Shown piece by piece: positions 45,001 through 56,303 of a stretch of 64,000 nucleotides of DNA. Where the stretch lies: positions 310,001-374,000 of the forward strand of contig WHUX01000026.1 of NCBI GenBank assembly GCA_015179025.1, read 5' to 3'. This DNA comes from Terfezia claveryi. Its lineage: Eukaryota; Ascomycota; Pezizomycetes; Pezizales; Pezizaceae. Position numbers and translations under genes: made by a program. Each line of letters starts with the position of its first letter. Positions within the stretch are counted from its first letter, which is position 1. The notes below the pieces were generated by a model, which had not been told where the DNA came from, ran no database searches, and was given only the letters and a program-made list of their open reading frames with translations.

Positions 45001-47151
45001 AAGATTCTTCTATTCCTCTTCCCAGCTTCGACCGGTGTTAGACGAGACATTCTACGAAGGCTTTCGGCCCCGGCGTAAGTAGCAGCCACAAAGTTTTCTT
45101 TTTTTCGGGTCTTTAACTAACTGCTGTGATAATTATCAACAGAGCGGAGGTGGCAGGAGTCGCTTCTCGCAGAGCTCACTTATATATCTGCTGTTCAACA
45201 AGATCCAGTAATAATACACTCTGCGGCCGTATTTCATAGCCATCAGGAGAAATATAAACCCTATAGGTGGCTTTGTGACAATATGGGGCTGTTGTTGCAA
45301 GATATCCACGCAAGAGATGAGTGGAACAGCAGGAGTACATTCTCCGGTTTACTGGAGTTGACAGGAAGGGCGGAGAAACTAGGTATGTTGATTGCTAACC
45401 CCACTCACTAGATTGTATCATGTCCTTCTGACTTGTGTTCCGTTGTGACTTCGATAGGCCCAAGGGTCAGTAGAGCGGTGCGGATCTCGGTATCGAAACA
45501 AATAAGAAATACTCTGAATAATCCACACATCGACGGGCCCAGAAAAACGGTACTCATATTATTCAGAGACCGTCCCCGTATTGATCGTACCTACCAAAAA
45601 AATTACTGGGTAAGTTACACATCTTAGAAGTAGTGGGGGATAAGACTAACGTTGTCCTTATCAATGTAGCTCCAAAATTTGGACATGTATTTCTCGAAAA
45701 TAAGCTCACTGGCAATGAGTGAACTGTCGTCTTTACACTCAGTGTTAACCTATTACGAACGAATAGCGACCTACCTTGTAAGTATTCAATGAACTCAAAT
45801 AAATGCTGGTTATGTGCCTTCAAAAATCTAACTTTGATCAATTAGTTGCTGCTCGAAGGGGATCACTCGGAATTTCTCATTTTGACATCATGGATCACTA
45901 TCCATCTACCAGAGATTGGGCCTGCCTATTGCAAACTACTTCTAGAGGACATGGGACTCAAGTCGAAAGAATTGTTTCCAAATTGGGGAGTAGTGGCGCG
46001 AGAACGCCGAACATCAGAGTTCAAAGCTGCGATATGTTCATGCTTATTAAACCTCGCATGGCACTCAGTAATGTTAGTTAACCGTCTTATCGTGGACAAG
46101 AATACGAAATTCAAGCTTGGCGGAGAAAGGGGGGCAGGCACGTCAAAGGACCTTTTGATTCGACGATGCTTTGACATTGCATGTATTTGTGTATTCAACT
46201 TGCACACCTCGGCTTCTTTACCTTCGCAATGGGGACAGTTCTGGACTGAATTCTCAAATGTGAGTTATTTCCCGTCAAGCTCAGGTCAGAGAACTAACAA
46301 TTGCTTAGTACTATCTACCAACAATTACCAATTATTTGGGAATCATGCTTCCAACGCATCCACTCACAGAGGTTTTCTTCAAGGCAATTGCTAGTACCTT
46401 TTCAGTGTATGCTGGGAAAGAGAGCATTACGTTCGTTCAAAGTAACACTCGTTGCAATCGTTTCGGTAGCTACACAAACTACTTCGCGCAGTTGAATATC
46501 CCGACTCTCAACTTTGAGGAAGTCGATCCAGTAAAACACTTTGAGGCGCAGGAGACGACGGAAGAGGAATTCGGTGAACAAACATTTACTCCGGAAGAGA
46601 GGGCAGCGGCAGAAGTGATTTGCCGCATATGGAGGCAATACTGGCCGAGGTACATGCGGAGAAAGCAGTGGCGGAACACATCCCTGGGGCGCTCAACGAC
46701 TGCAATCGAAGAAATTTGTCGGAAATATCAACAAGTGCTCTCGATTCTCCCAGGCATTTACCAGGAGCTCCACAATGTCTTTTGGCTCTATGGACCTAAA
46801 ACCTATGAAGCAATACAGGCTGCTGAGGTCCAAGGTGCAGAGACTTCGGAACGTTACCAGGCCTTCTTTACGTCATTATATGGGACTAGCTATACCGATG
46901 AAGATCTGGAACGGGTTGAAGAGCTCTTCGAGGAGGTTGAGTTGCATAATGGGAAAGTTGGAAGTATGAAATCAACATTTTCTGTTGACGGAGTTCGTGC
47001 GTTGTATTTCTCTTACGTCGGCCTCGGATCAGAAATGGCAGCGGATAGGCTTAGAGATAAAATGGCTGTCATGCAAAAGGAGGCTGTCGGCATCACGCAC
47101 ATTTTCAACCGGTTGATCGGGAATAAATACGTGGAGAATATTCAAATGTAG
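39082..47151 (+). CDS. TRANK1-like UvrD/REP helicase, 19 exons, 2309 aa
   Basis: Exons: 39082-40624, 40685-41872, 41932-42006, 42068-42277, 42336-42407, 42491-42795, 42864-42884, 42941-43084, 43146-43247, 43308-43702, 43756-44287, 44367-44751, 44806-44897, 44966-45074, 45143-45382, 45458-45609, 45670-45777, 45846-46259, 46309-47151. They sum to 6930 nt with no internal stop. SF1A helicase motifs appear in order: Walker A GRSGTGKT (about 636-643), Walker B VDEIQD (910), AGDSAQCISRDS (936), NYRSHQGI (984), SKGMEFED (1087), LYVAVTR (1140). A helical TPR-like region follows (about 1190-1500, e.g. LYRESAALFLEADHPIEASR), then a large C-terminal region without known domain. This is the layout of fungal TRANK1-like proteins; their function is unknown. 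The exon 11/12 junction is uncertain: splicing at GTAG (44335) would leave an in-frame TGA. Confidence 0.85.
42864..42884 (+). other. 21-nt microexon of the TRANK1-like gene
   Basis: GTACTATGTGCGGAACTAAAG encodes VLCAELK. It is needed to join KHS in exon 6 to TLYVAVTR in exon 8 and restore helicase motif VI. It is flanked by TTTAG and GTATAT. Confidence 0.75.
44898..44965 (+). other. GC-AG intron in the TRANK1-like gene
   Basis: The donor is CAG|GCATGT and the acceptor TGTAG, with branch-like GCTAAT 18 bases upstream. Only this splice keeps the frame from LTPEGYGKLCQ to TVQDNALVTAKL. Confidence 0.65.
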
Positions 47152-48265
47152 GGCGAAATTGCACATTTTTCATCGGGACTTGGTCTCATTGTTAGAATAC
47201 CTTGATGAGTTTCTTTTTTCTTTTATGTTTAGGTATGAGATCTAACAAATCTACAGTGATCTCTTTACATGAGTGGCTTTATCACGAGTCTTTTAACTGC
47301 TGAGCAAACGATATATTGTAACGGCGGGACTATGGCCTATGACTGTGGAATGCCGCCAAGCAAATTGTTACTTTTTCTTGATAAGTGCGGTTTGGTGTTA
47401 CAGTCCACCCTCTGTACTCTCTACATCTCAATCCTAGTGAGCATGTATCAGTTGAGCTCAAATGGTGACTTTATCAAAATACCTGCTATTCTTTCTAACC
47501 TGGTAGACCTGTCAGAAGTGAAGCGGATTGGCAGCAATGCTTGGAGGAGATTTAGAATGAGAGTCTATGTCACGGCGTATAGCAGTGGTGATCAAGGCCA
47601 ATGGATGGTTCGTAGATAGGACTTTGACGCTTTTTTTTCACTGCGCAATATTCAAGACTTCTGTACGATATAAGTGGTGGTGACGCATGCCAAGACACTA
47701 TTTTGTATCGGGTTTTTTTGGTGTGGCATCATACTCTTATATTCAGAATAATGTTACACTATATTAGAAATATTTCATCTATAGATTGTGATAGTCTAAC
47801 ATGAACTAAAAAAAAAAAAAAAAAAAAAACATGAGGCAATGTCCCATAACAATGCATATGCCTATACCAGATTTGCCCACAAAGCAAATCAACATGACAG
47901 GTCAGTGACAATAGTATGTAGGTACAGCATTAGAAAATTATCAGCAGAGCAAGAAATATTCGATTGTTGTTTATGTTTGTCTCGTGATGCTTACTAGGTC
48001 TGCATCACCCTATGCTGGTTAGGCTTGATCTGGGCATCACCATTGGCGCTTCAGCCGACATTCTTTTTCGCAACATAATTTGCAGACCTATATCAATGAA
48101 GTTGCACCCTCTTCAAGCCTAGTCTGGTTGGCACCGTCAAGCCTACAGTGTGTTGGGACATAGATAGCTTACATGTCTTTTATTTTGCTTGCTGGAAGGC
48201 ATTGTGAACATACCATCCTGACCCATCTGGCACTGAAAGATAGTGGGCAAAACAGGTGGTGGGTT
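47152..48265. other. Intergenic with a short poly(A) insert
   Basis: The 116-codon plus frame at 47269-47619 lacks a recognised domain and follows the helicase stop closely; I do not call it a gene. AACATGA at 47798-47804 and 47828-47834 bounds ACT plus about 20 A. Confidence 0.4.
48113..48143 (+). repeat. TAGTCTGG-family element, 17 bp with 7-bp TSD
   Basis: TCAAGCC at 48113-48119 and 48137-48143 bounds a 17-base insert (48120-48136) consisting of the exact core plus CG. Confidence 0.65.
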
Positions 48266-48268
48266 TGA

Positions 48269-48691
48269 TCACTGCAGCACTGCTTTGAAGCACTGCCGGG
48301 GGTCGAGGGAGTAGGGGGCGGCGAGTGCTTTGAGTAGTTGTTGTAGGGGGGATACGACATCTCTGGGGCTGCTTGTACTTTTTGGACTCTTGTTTCGTAT
48401 CTGGAACCCAATTCTCCAATGGGTTGATAAAAACATGTCATCGAACTTTGTCTTACAAAAGGGCAGGCCCTTGAATTCTTTCGCAAATGGAGTCCCTTCA
48501 AGAAGCACCACACGGCCATGGTCCACTCCATCGGCGAGAAGTGAAGTGAGGACTCTGGCATACCCGCTATCGTGACTGGCACCTAAAATTACTAAATTTG
48601 CAATTGCAGTTGGAGATATGGAAGTACGCCTGGGCACGAGCCGGCTCGACATTTCACAGTATATTAAGGCTCGAGGCGGCTCGAGCTTCAA
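48269..48691 (-). pseudogene. C-terminal fragment, fungal zinc-finger-type protein
   Basis: A 140-residue minus-strand frame. LVILGASHDSGYARVLTSLL, ADGVDHGRVVLLEGTPFAKE and FKGLPFCKTKFDDMFLS resemble a conserved domain found near the C-terminus of many fungal CCCH/TTF-type zinc-finger proteins. No zinc fingers or N-terminal part lie upstream: the homology begins near 48640, where GGCTCGAG-type palindromic repeats start. This appears to be a truncated gene copy. Family assignment is from memory of the pattern and is tentative. Confidence 0.45.
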
Positions 48692-48712
48692 GAAAGGCAG
48701 GCTCGAGCTTTT
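48614..48712. repeat. GGCTCGAG palindromic repeats
   Basis: GAGCCGGCTCG, GGCTCGAGGCGGCTCGAGC and GGCTCGAGC lie within 90 bases. Together with the hAT remnant 200 bases away they could be subterminal repeats of a hAT element. Confidence 0.5.
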
Positions 48713-48904
48713 TCACACACGTGCGTGTGAGGTAAGAAAATGATACATGAACTAAATACAAAGGGCAAGTTGACCAACGGTCTGTTCCTAATCATGTTCA
48801 TCAAAACATTCCGCAGGAAACCCCGAAATATCACCATCTACACTAAGCTCTTGAAACCGGTCCAGCAGCTCCCGCTCTGCTGTCAATTACTCCTACGTAA
48901 CCTC

Positions 48905-49190
48905 TGAAAACCCTAACCAATTTTTACTACACATCAGTGCATTCATAATGTTCTCACTTAGTGAGCTTCGACGCTTGGTGAGTATCTGAAGCCTGTTTGA
49001 CGGGCAATTGAAAACATTCGCTCTGCGGGAACTGATAAGTAGCTTGCGTGAATGAATATAGTTATTAAAGCGCCGTGATGCCTGCCTGGGAGTAGGTATA
49101 TTTGAATCTTGTAATTCTTCATATCGACCTGCAAGCGAAGTAATAAAATCTTGTGCTGTGGGTGTAGGGCGTGACATTGCGGAAGTTGCA
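48905..49190 (-). pseudogene. hAT transposase dimerisation-domain remnant
   Basis: Over two minus-strand frames the sequence gives SVPAERMFSIARQT and, after a shift, RRSSLSENIMNALMCSKNWL. These correspond to the (S)SE/AERVFS and R..L....I.ALMC.K.WL parts of the hAT C-terminus. TAQDFITSLAGRYEEL lies upstream. Stops and a frameshift make it dead; it is shorter and more decayed than the fragment at 18.4 kb. Confidence 0.55.
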
Positions 49191-49255
49191 TGTGCTGCGG
49201 GTTGAAGAAGAAGTAAAGAAAAATATATTGTGACCTCGTGACCTCGTAACCTCAT

Positions 49256-51373
49256 GCCCAGACAGACTGGTTACTACGAGGCTAGTCTCGCCTAGGTCTG
49301 CCGCTCACTAATCAGGACATGTCAACGTCCAACCTTCGAAAGAAGAAAAAACTTGAACCGTACCAGTACATCCAAGAGCCAAGCCGTGTACGGCAAGACC
49401 TATTGTAACTATCCTCAAATACCTATGGCTAACTCCTCCACCTAACAACTTTTGTGAATTGACCTGCCATCGCAATCGCAGAGCGCAATGCCGGATTTAA
49501 TGGCAATTGTGGTGGCAGCATTTGACTCTAGAATACCAAGCGAACGTTGCCAAGTACATAACAATAATTCTGACTGCCCTGCGATGTATATTAATTATAG
49601 CACGGATACCGTAATCCGGTACCGACAGGACAGTAATTTCTTACCCTGGGCTAGATGCAGGGAATAATGCGAGGGGGTTAATGGCACGAATAAGTATTGG
49701 TAGAATTGCGAAGATCCATAGCATGCCAGGTAACTTACCTATCATAGGTAGTACACAAGCAAAGCCCGTCGTAGTCTGGTTGGCACAAGCCCCTCGTAGA
49801 GCCCGTCGAATGGTCTAGCAAGTAATGGCGGCTTAGCCAGACTAAGTAGCTGTCAGACAGGCACTTGAGGCTTGTTTTTCCAGTGACACGCTGCCCAGAA
49901 GCAAATTACTAGTACTCTTCAAGCAGGTATCACAACATTCATAATTGATCTATATCACTGGATTAACCAGACTAGAGACCGGGCTGAGGGAACCACCATG
50001 GATCCCTTCATGTTTCATTATCTGGAGGGAATCTCAATGATTGGCATGCATAACTCCTAGCGCTATATATAGAGTGCCTGATCTTCATATATACATACTT
50101 TTATTTCGGGATCCGGAGGTGTGCGGAATCGATCCCAGGTGCCAACCAGACTGCCAGACTCGCCACACCTAGTGTACCGGTAAGTCATAGGTGTACAAGA
50201 GACTAGAGAAGCTTTTTGTTGTTCATGGGCAATAATCCTGGTAAATTTAATTATGCTTTCAAGGTACTCCGGTGGGACCGCTGCGACAGTGCCGTTGTTT
50301 CTCCGCTAGCAAGTAGTGACGTTCGTAATGTTGTAAACGTTGCTCCCCACTTGCTCTACTGCAAGTTGTCAAACAGAACGCCCTGACTACCGAAGATCAT
50401 GCGATTAAGTAGTCAAAATACTTAGTCTCCATACAGATATATATATGTACTTAATCCGATCATCCGTCGTACCCTGTTTTGTACCGCAAAATCTGAAAGC
50501 TTTGTGTCGAAATCCGACTACGTGTGAATATGTTTATTCAAATTGAGGCTACAAACGAGAAAAGCCTTCGAAGGCGATCTAGGTATAGGCCTTAGAAAAA
50601 GGGAGCCGTTAATATGAAGCAGAGTTTCTGGAGAACTCGATTGAAAGTAGGTTTGTTAGAAAGGCGTAGGGGGGAAAAAATCCCGGGTTGAGGTGTGAGG
50701 GCTAAGATATATATGTATATTTATTTCTATGATAAAGGCTTTAACTGCGGTAAAGTGTAACCATTCGGAGAAATCTTGTTTCTGTAGGCTAATTTAATGC
50801 ACTCCCATTCCAATAGATCTCAGTCTAAAACTTCCACATATCCATCGGGTAAAATCATCTGCCAGCTGTTCAAACTGTAATAATGGGGTTTTGTTTGACG
50901 TGATTCTGTTAACTATATGCTTTCTTTATGGATAGTTGTATATATGCGCTGACTACAGCTGTAGTGATGCTCAAATATATATTTGATTGTAGGTATACCG
51001 AGCCTGTTTGGCGGAGAGGAGATATGTTGATATATATGGATCCAGATCTTTACTTCCGGAATAATATCATAAGCTGGGAGCTCCAGAACCATCAAAGAAG
51101 CCCAGATCTAGAAGTCAGACAGCCTACGAGCGCGTACGACGGGTATACGTAATACTCTCGTGATCTCCCAGGCCTCTGGATTGGGGACTCTTCGGGTCAC
51201 ACCTCTTTGTCCCAATAGGAAGATTGTTATTGAAGTCGAATAAATTACCCAAGCCTTCGAGACCACTAGATTTTGAATCTGCAGATTTATAGACCGAGGC
51301 AGTCTTCATGGGCATTTGGGATTTGTCTGGGATGAATGAGGCGCATTCCTTGCCTGTGAGTGGATATAGAAGG
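49256..51373. other. Intergenic, several TAGTCTGG-family copies
   Basis: No supported gene. Besides the copy at 49772, partial family matches lie at 49835-49843 (CCAGACTAA), 49965-49974 and 50139-50152. The last reads GTGCCAACCAGACTGCCAG, resembling the palindromic form at 24751. Confidence 0.5.
49763..49808 (+). repeat. TAGTCTGG-family element, 28 bp with 9-bp TSD
   Basis: AGCCCGTCG at 49763-49771 and 49800-49808 bounds a 28-base insert (49772-49799): the exact core, then AAGCCCCTCGTAG. It is the clearest full-size copy. Confidence 0.8.
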
Positions 51374-53057
51374 TTAGGCCACCAGATAGGCACAAATGGT
51401 AGCTATGAAGGTTACCAGACGGATGTTTTCGCACATACATATTCTCCAATCCCCACCATGCATACACATAATCACGCCGTTCTTCAAAGTTGGCTGGGTG
51501 GGTTTCGCGGTTATCCACGGGTTTGAAAATTTCAAATTCTCAATAGGGAACCACTCAAATCTGGATTTTTTGCCATCCTCTTTCCCCTCCTTATACCCTT
51601 CCTGATACCCGTCCTTTTTGCCTGTTTCATATCCTTCCCCTTGACCTTGTTCGTACCCTAGGCCATACCCCTCGTCAAACCGATCAGCACGCTCGTTATC
51701 AATCTCATATTGCCTCCCTTGCTCAAACCCGTGCTCGAACCCAGCACCCCATGTACAACATTTGGCTGCCGCAAAGCCTATGTCGTATTGCGGTTCTGCG
51801 TATCGATAGAGTTGGTTGCCTTTGCTTGAGTATGCAGTACCACAGCATTGGTCAAAGTTGGTGGGACCACGGGGTCCATTTGGATATGGATCGGGATGGG
51901 TAGGTAATGGGGAGTATTGTGGGACGTATTGATGACTGAATTGGGAATAGAAGTTGTGATAGGAGCTGGAGCTGAAATCGGGAGGGTTATAGGCGTGCTT
52001 CTGCCACTCGGGACGGACGTATGGAGCATTAGCCGTAATGCAACGGGAGGTGGCTGGTTCTTGCGCTGACGAAAAAGAGGTTCGTTTGGTTGACTCCATC
52101 GTTTGTCCCGGTTTTGCTTCTGCTGATGTTTGAGCTATTTGTTCTTTATTGACATCTTCGCTATTTTCACCTGAATCATCACCTTCTTCCCCCGTGGCAT
52201 CCTGCCACCCACAACTATACCCTTCCTGCCACCCCAAAAACCCTCTCCCCACCACATTCTCTTCCCAAAACCTCACCCTCTCCAATATGGCGTTCGCCCC
52301 TCTACAATACACCTCTACCCAATCCGCGTGGCCCCCAACCGCCTTCCAAATCCTTCCCCCCACTTTCCCCAATTGCAACACCTGCACCGCAGCAATAGCC
52401 TCCATCAAGTCCTCCCCGAGGAAATACAGCCTCTGTGTTTCCCCGCAGTCGTAGACATAATGCCATTTCCGACTGGTGTCATCATCTGCGTTGAAGGTTT
52501 CTGGCAAGCTGAACTCGTTTTCTTCTTTTCTGGGCTTGATTCTGAGGAGGCAGGAGACTCCGGATCCTTCTCCGTCGCTGTGCGTAGGGTGGTATGCGAG
52601 GGGCTCGTGATTGATATCACGGAAGAGAGCAGACCGAAATGGGAACATAATGGGGACCCATGTTGGTGGGAGGATGCTCATGAGATGTTTAACGGTAAAC
52701 TTAAAATGACAAAGAAAATTATATTAATTGAAAGTTTCGGGGGAAAAGGGAGGTTACTTAACGTACCCCGCTTTTATGTAGGCGTTTTTGCATCTTTGGG
52801 TCGGTTGCATCCGGTTGACTGTCCCGAGACAGCTCTTCTTGAAAGAGTTCCTCCTCGCCGTAGCTTTTCTGGAAGAGCTCGGTGTGTGTCATCCCGCTGA
52901 GGCAGGGCGGACAGTGGCATTCAGATCCCTCAGCGGTTGGTTTGGCACCATCTAATGCATTGAATCCGCCTTTGATGAGCGCTTCGATACGATCGAGACT
53001 TTGCGTGATGGAGTCGCAAAGAGTCTGAGATGTGCTTTCTGGGAGTTTTCGGCGCAT
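51374..53057 (-). CDS. Hypothetical two-exon protein with Gly/Tyr/Glu repeats
   Basis: Exon 1 is 53057-52767 and exon 2 is 52699-51374, separated by a 67-base intron (GTACGT...TTTTAAG) that keeps phase 0. The product is about 538 residues. Exon 1 begins MRRKLPESTSQTLCDSITQS and has a small Cys cluster, CHCPPC. Exon 2 has an acidic linker (TGEEGDDSGENSEDVNKEQ), a Pro/Tyr-rich segment, and near its end a repeat built on GY.(Q/E)G (GYGLGYEQGQGEGYETG, KKDGYQEGYKEGKEDGKK). No signal peptide or known domain was recognised. The last 50 codons may hide a further intron, so the 3' end is uncertain. Confidence 0.6.
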
Positions 53058-53585
53058 GAGAGTGGTGATATATAGGTTTGTATTGCTGGCTGCAAGGGGG
53101 GAAGAATCAGAAAGAAGGGAGAATCGTGAATGAGTCGATGCGGAGAAGTACAGGTTTGTGTAAGTATATTGTCATTATTAACAGCTACGTACGTAAGTTT
53201 ACCATTTATTTTGTAAGTATTCCATCAGTGCTTGTGATAACTAAATGTAGCCATTCACATGAGGTATCCGGGGAAGTCTATCTCTGACCCCGCCAAACTC
53301 TAGCTCTGGGTTTGGAGATAAATATAGTGGGAATGGGCACATACTGATGGAAATTTATATATTTTCAGGTTATTATTGATTACAATTCGAGAAGGTATGC
53401 AGTTTTGATATGTGAAATATGTTCATGCTGTGCTGGAGATTTCTACTTTGTAACGTTGAAAATATATTCCTATATTCAGGGTAAGCAGATATTCCTCATG
53501 CTTGATTGAGGATGAAGCCTTGGTCTGAGTCATCATTGTCGGAATACAACTGGAACCCGAAAAACTCCGTGGGTAGGGTGGAAGG
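53058..53585. other. Intergenic, no supported gene
   Basis: Contains the presumed promoter of the minus-strand gene; nothing else recognised. Confidence 0.4.
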
Positions 53586-53589
53586 GAAA

Positions 53590-54085
53590 TGAATGGTCCA
53601 AGAGCTATCCAGCTGGCGTGGGTGAAAGCTCACGTGGGTACTAAGGGCAATGAACAGATAGCGAAAGAAGGAACAGACCGGGTGGCCACCAGACCCACAG
53701 TGACAGAGGGGAATTTGAAACGAAAATAAAAAGGGATGCGAAGAGGGAAAGAGAGATCAAGGGAACGAGGATGGGGAGGGTTATCAGATGGAACCGGAAG
53801 AGTTTGGTCAATCAAACCCAATACAGGACTGGAAAGAGAAATCTGCAAACCTAGCGACAAGTTTGTGTCATGATGTTGACCCCACTTGCTGGAAACGTGG
53901 AAGGTATCCAGAAACAAGGAGGCATGTCGCCTTGCTCTGTATACACTAGGCAGAGGGTTGGAACTTGAAGAGATAGACGACCGAGAGAAGTGGATCATAT
54001 GCGAAAGGTGAAGGAAGGAGATAGGGAAGTAATGGTCGATTTTGTCTGGATATGAGTACCAGCAACACCCCATCACCTCACCACT
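53590..54085 (+). pseudogene. LINE RNase H and 3' region remnant
   Basis: The plus strand reads QLAWVKAHVGTKGNEQIAKE then GTDRVA, matching the RNase H segment WVKAHVG..GNE.AD..AK of Tad-like LINEs, with Asp replaced by Ile. Downstream frames are broken. The end (TGTCTGGATATGAGTACCAG at 54044) resembles the 15655 region. It is an isolated dead fragment. Confidence 0.65.
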
Positions 54086-56303
54086 CTTTATCAAGAGAAA
54101 TATAGATATAATGGAATAATGGCATTAGGACCCATTCGTCATGATCTCATGCCGTCGGTGATCCTTTAAAATCTGTTGACCGTGATCCCGTTCGAAATTC
54201 AACTATTTCACAGCTCTCCCGATGGCACTCCCGCTCAGAATCAGTTCCGGGATAGTCTTTGGAGTCGTTTTCCTCCCAGTACCAAATGAACTTGACAAGG
54301 AGATTGTATGGCTGATACAGTGCCAACAACTGGCGATGGGCTTATCATCGTGGACAGGTACTCCGTGCACCAGCAGATATCATCACGAGACTACCGCTTC
54401 CTCGGTAATCTGTTGCCAGCGGAATTCAAAATCTCCGTTGTCCTGGCGGACTTCGCAAATACTCGGGACCCGCAAGACAGCCAGTTGAGGCTGCCTGGCA
54501 TTCGACATTTGACCTAAGACTTGTAAGTATCCTTGTGTAGAATGAATTGAACAAACTTTTGTTGAAACGAAGAAACGATTGAAACTTCACCAGAAAAGGT
54601 CAATCAACCTTTGTAGTTGTAACCCCAACGCTCAATGGTACCGGTCTCTATACTTTGGGTAGATGTCTGAAATTTGATTAACTATGTAAGACTTTGAGTA
54701 CTTACTTACCTTGAGGTAGATATTACATGGTGTCATATAATAAGAGTGCACCATAAAAACCACAGGAAGGTCATGAGCGTATTCATTATCCTAATCCCCT
54801 AAGACTGATTATACCAAAATATTCACAAGGTTTCTGGGTTCCACCCATGTGTATGGAAAAGGAGAGCCTATCGGATCCCTTACACTTTCCGGACAGCACT
54901 GCGGTACAACAGTTTAACGGGAATCATTCAACCTTAACACCTCTTGTGGGGAAGGGGAAGGGGGGGGTTTCAATCCTGAAATAGTGTCAGTAACATTAGA
55001 AGCTATTTGGGGGTTTTTCAACATCGCTGACATGACACCAACCTGGCGTATACTCTTGACACGCGACACATAGATCAGTGTACGTTGACATCATCATTAC
55101 GATAATAGCTCCAGGAATGATCTGTATGCGCTTACAAATCCTGATATAGCTCTGGATGAGAGCCATAACAATTCTTGTGGTCAGTGAAATAATTAGAACC
55201 AGCATAGATTTTTTTGCCCTATTCTGCTTGGTTAGCTATGCCCATGGGTACAGGCAGGTTGTGCGGGTTGAAACTTGTGTAGTTACCCTGGATTTATCTT
55301 CAGGTATCTACCATGGGAGGTATTTATCCAACAGTTTGTGTCTATAGCCAGCCGGCATACCCTCTAAACAAAAATATAAAAGACTTGAAACCTTCGAGAA
55401 AAGCTCCGGAGGAACCTTGAAGGCACACTCAAAGGATTCAGGTACTTAGCCTGGAGTGGATACTGTGCTGCCAGCAGTGTTGCTTTGGTTGACTTTGTAA
55501 CCAAATAAAGAGAAGCAAACCTACTTCATGAATATATCGCAGAAATGTTTGGAACCAATGAGTTACCCTGTTCTGTTACATCCAGCAAGATATTCAGACT
55601 AGGCTTGGCCAGACAATTGTCTCCGGATATAAGAGCTGCGCAACTCCACGACTGCCATTTTGGAGATTATGATTGTCTTGCGGTTTCTCTGATTGGAAAC
55701 GCTCTATTGTACCGAATGATCTTTGCTGTAGCACATCGCGGCACGCTTTGAAAATAATAAAATACACCGGCCACTGATATTATCCTCAAGTGTGCGTGCA
55801 TATACGTTCACATCCAGATCGCATACGGTATGTACGACGTCATCATGTTGGAGGCCTGACAACGGCACGTACCGGATTGAACGATTGGGGTATTACCAGA
55901 AAGTTATATTTATTTGCTTGTTTTTATGCGAGCTGCTTCCACCATACAATTTATTCCTCAGGTTCAGAACATTCAATAACTTTCTCTCTCCGGCCTAATA
56001 CCCCGCCTTCTGCCTTCTCCATAGTAAATTCCGTGTCGAACTGAAGCCGTGGACCAGCACCAATACGGATCATTCGTCGACTTATTCATCCCTACTCACC
56101 TCCGAATATACATCTTCGAGAGGCATCGTTTGATTTTAACCATTTATTTATCTGCCATTGGATTCATCTTTTGCGCCGGCATTACTACCGGAAGCGTAAG
56201 ACTTGCCCATCTAGCTTCGGTATCCCTCTGATTTATTGCCCCCCCAGCATAGGAAGGCTTTGTTTATGTGAGCGTTTGCTAATTGAATCCTTCTAACTTC
56301 AGG
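54086..56303. other. Intergenic upstream of the ZNFX1-like gene
   Basis: The plus frame at 54308-54517 (LIIVDRYSVHQQISSRDYRF...) is protein-like but unrecognised and short. Just before the ATG, GCTAATTGAATCCTTCTAAC followed by TTCAG could be the end of a 5' UTR intron. Confidence 0.35.

Noticed and set aside
47269..47619. 116-codon frame after the helicase gene
   Set aside because: No recognisable domain, unusual composition and no sign of splicing to the upstream gene.
17330..50152. TAGTCTGG copies read as terminal inverted repeats of 300-540 bp MITEs (pairs 17330/17868, 23839/24140, 49772/50152)
   Set aside because: Orientation fits, but each member has its own flanking duplication and the enclosed sequences are unrelated, so single short inserts explain the data better.
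51124..51393. 89-codon minus frame as a separate gene
   Set aside because: Overlaps the 3' end of the hypothetical gene region and shows no protein-like features.
56283..56303. TTG at 56283 as the start of the ZNFX1-like protein
   Set aside because: Non-ATG start not needed; an in-frame ATG at 56304 lies just before the first zinc finger, and the intervening bases look like a possible splice acceptor.
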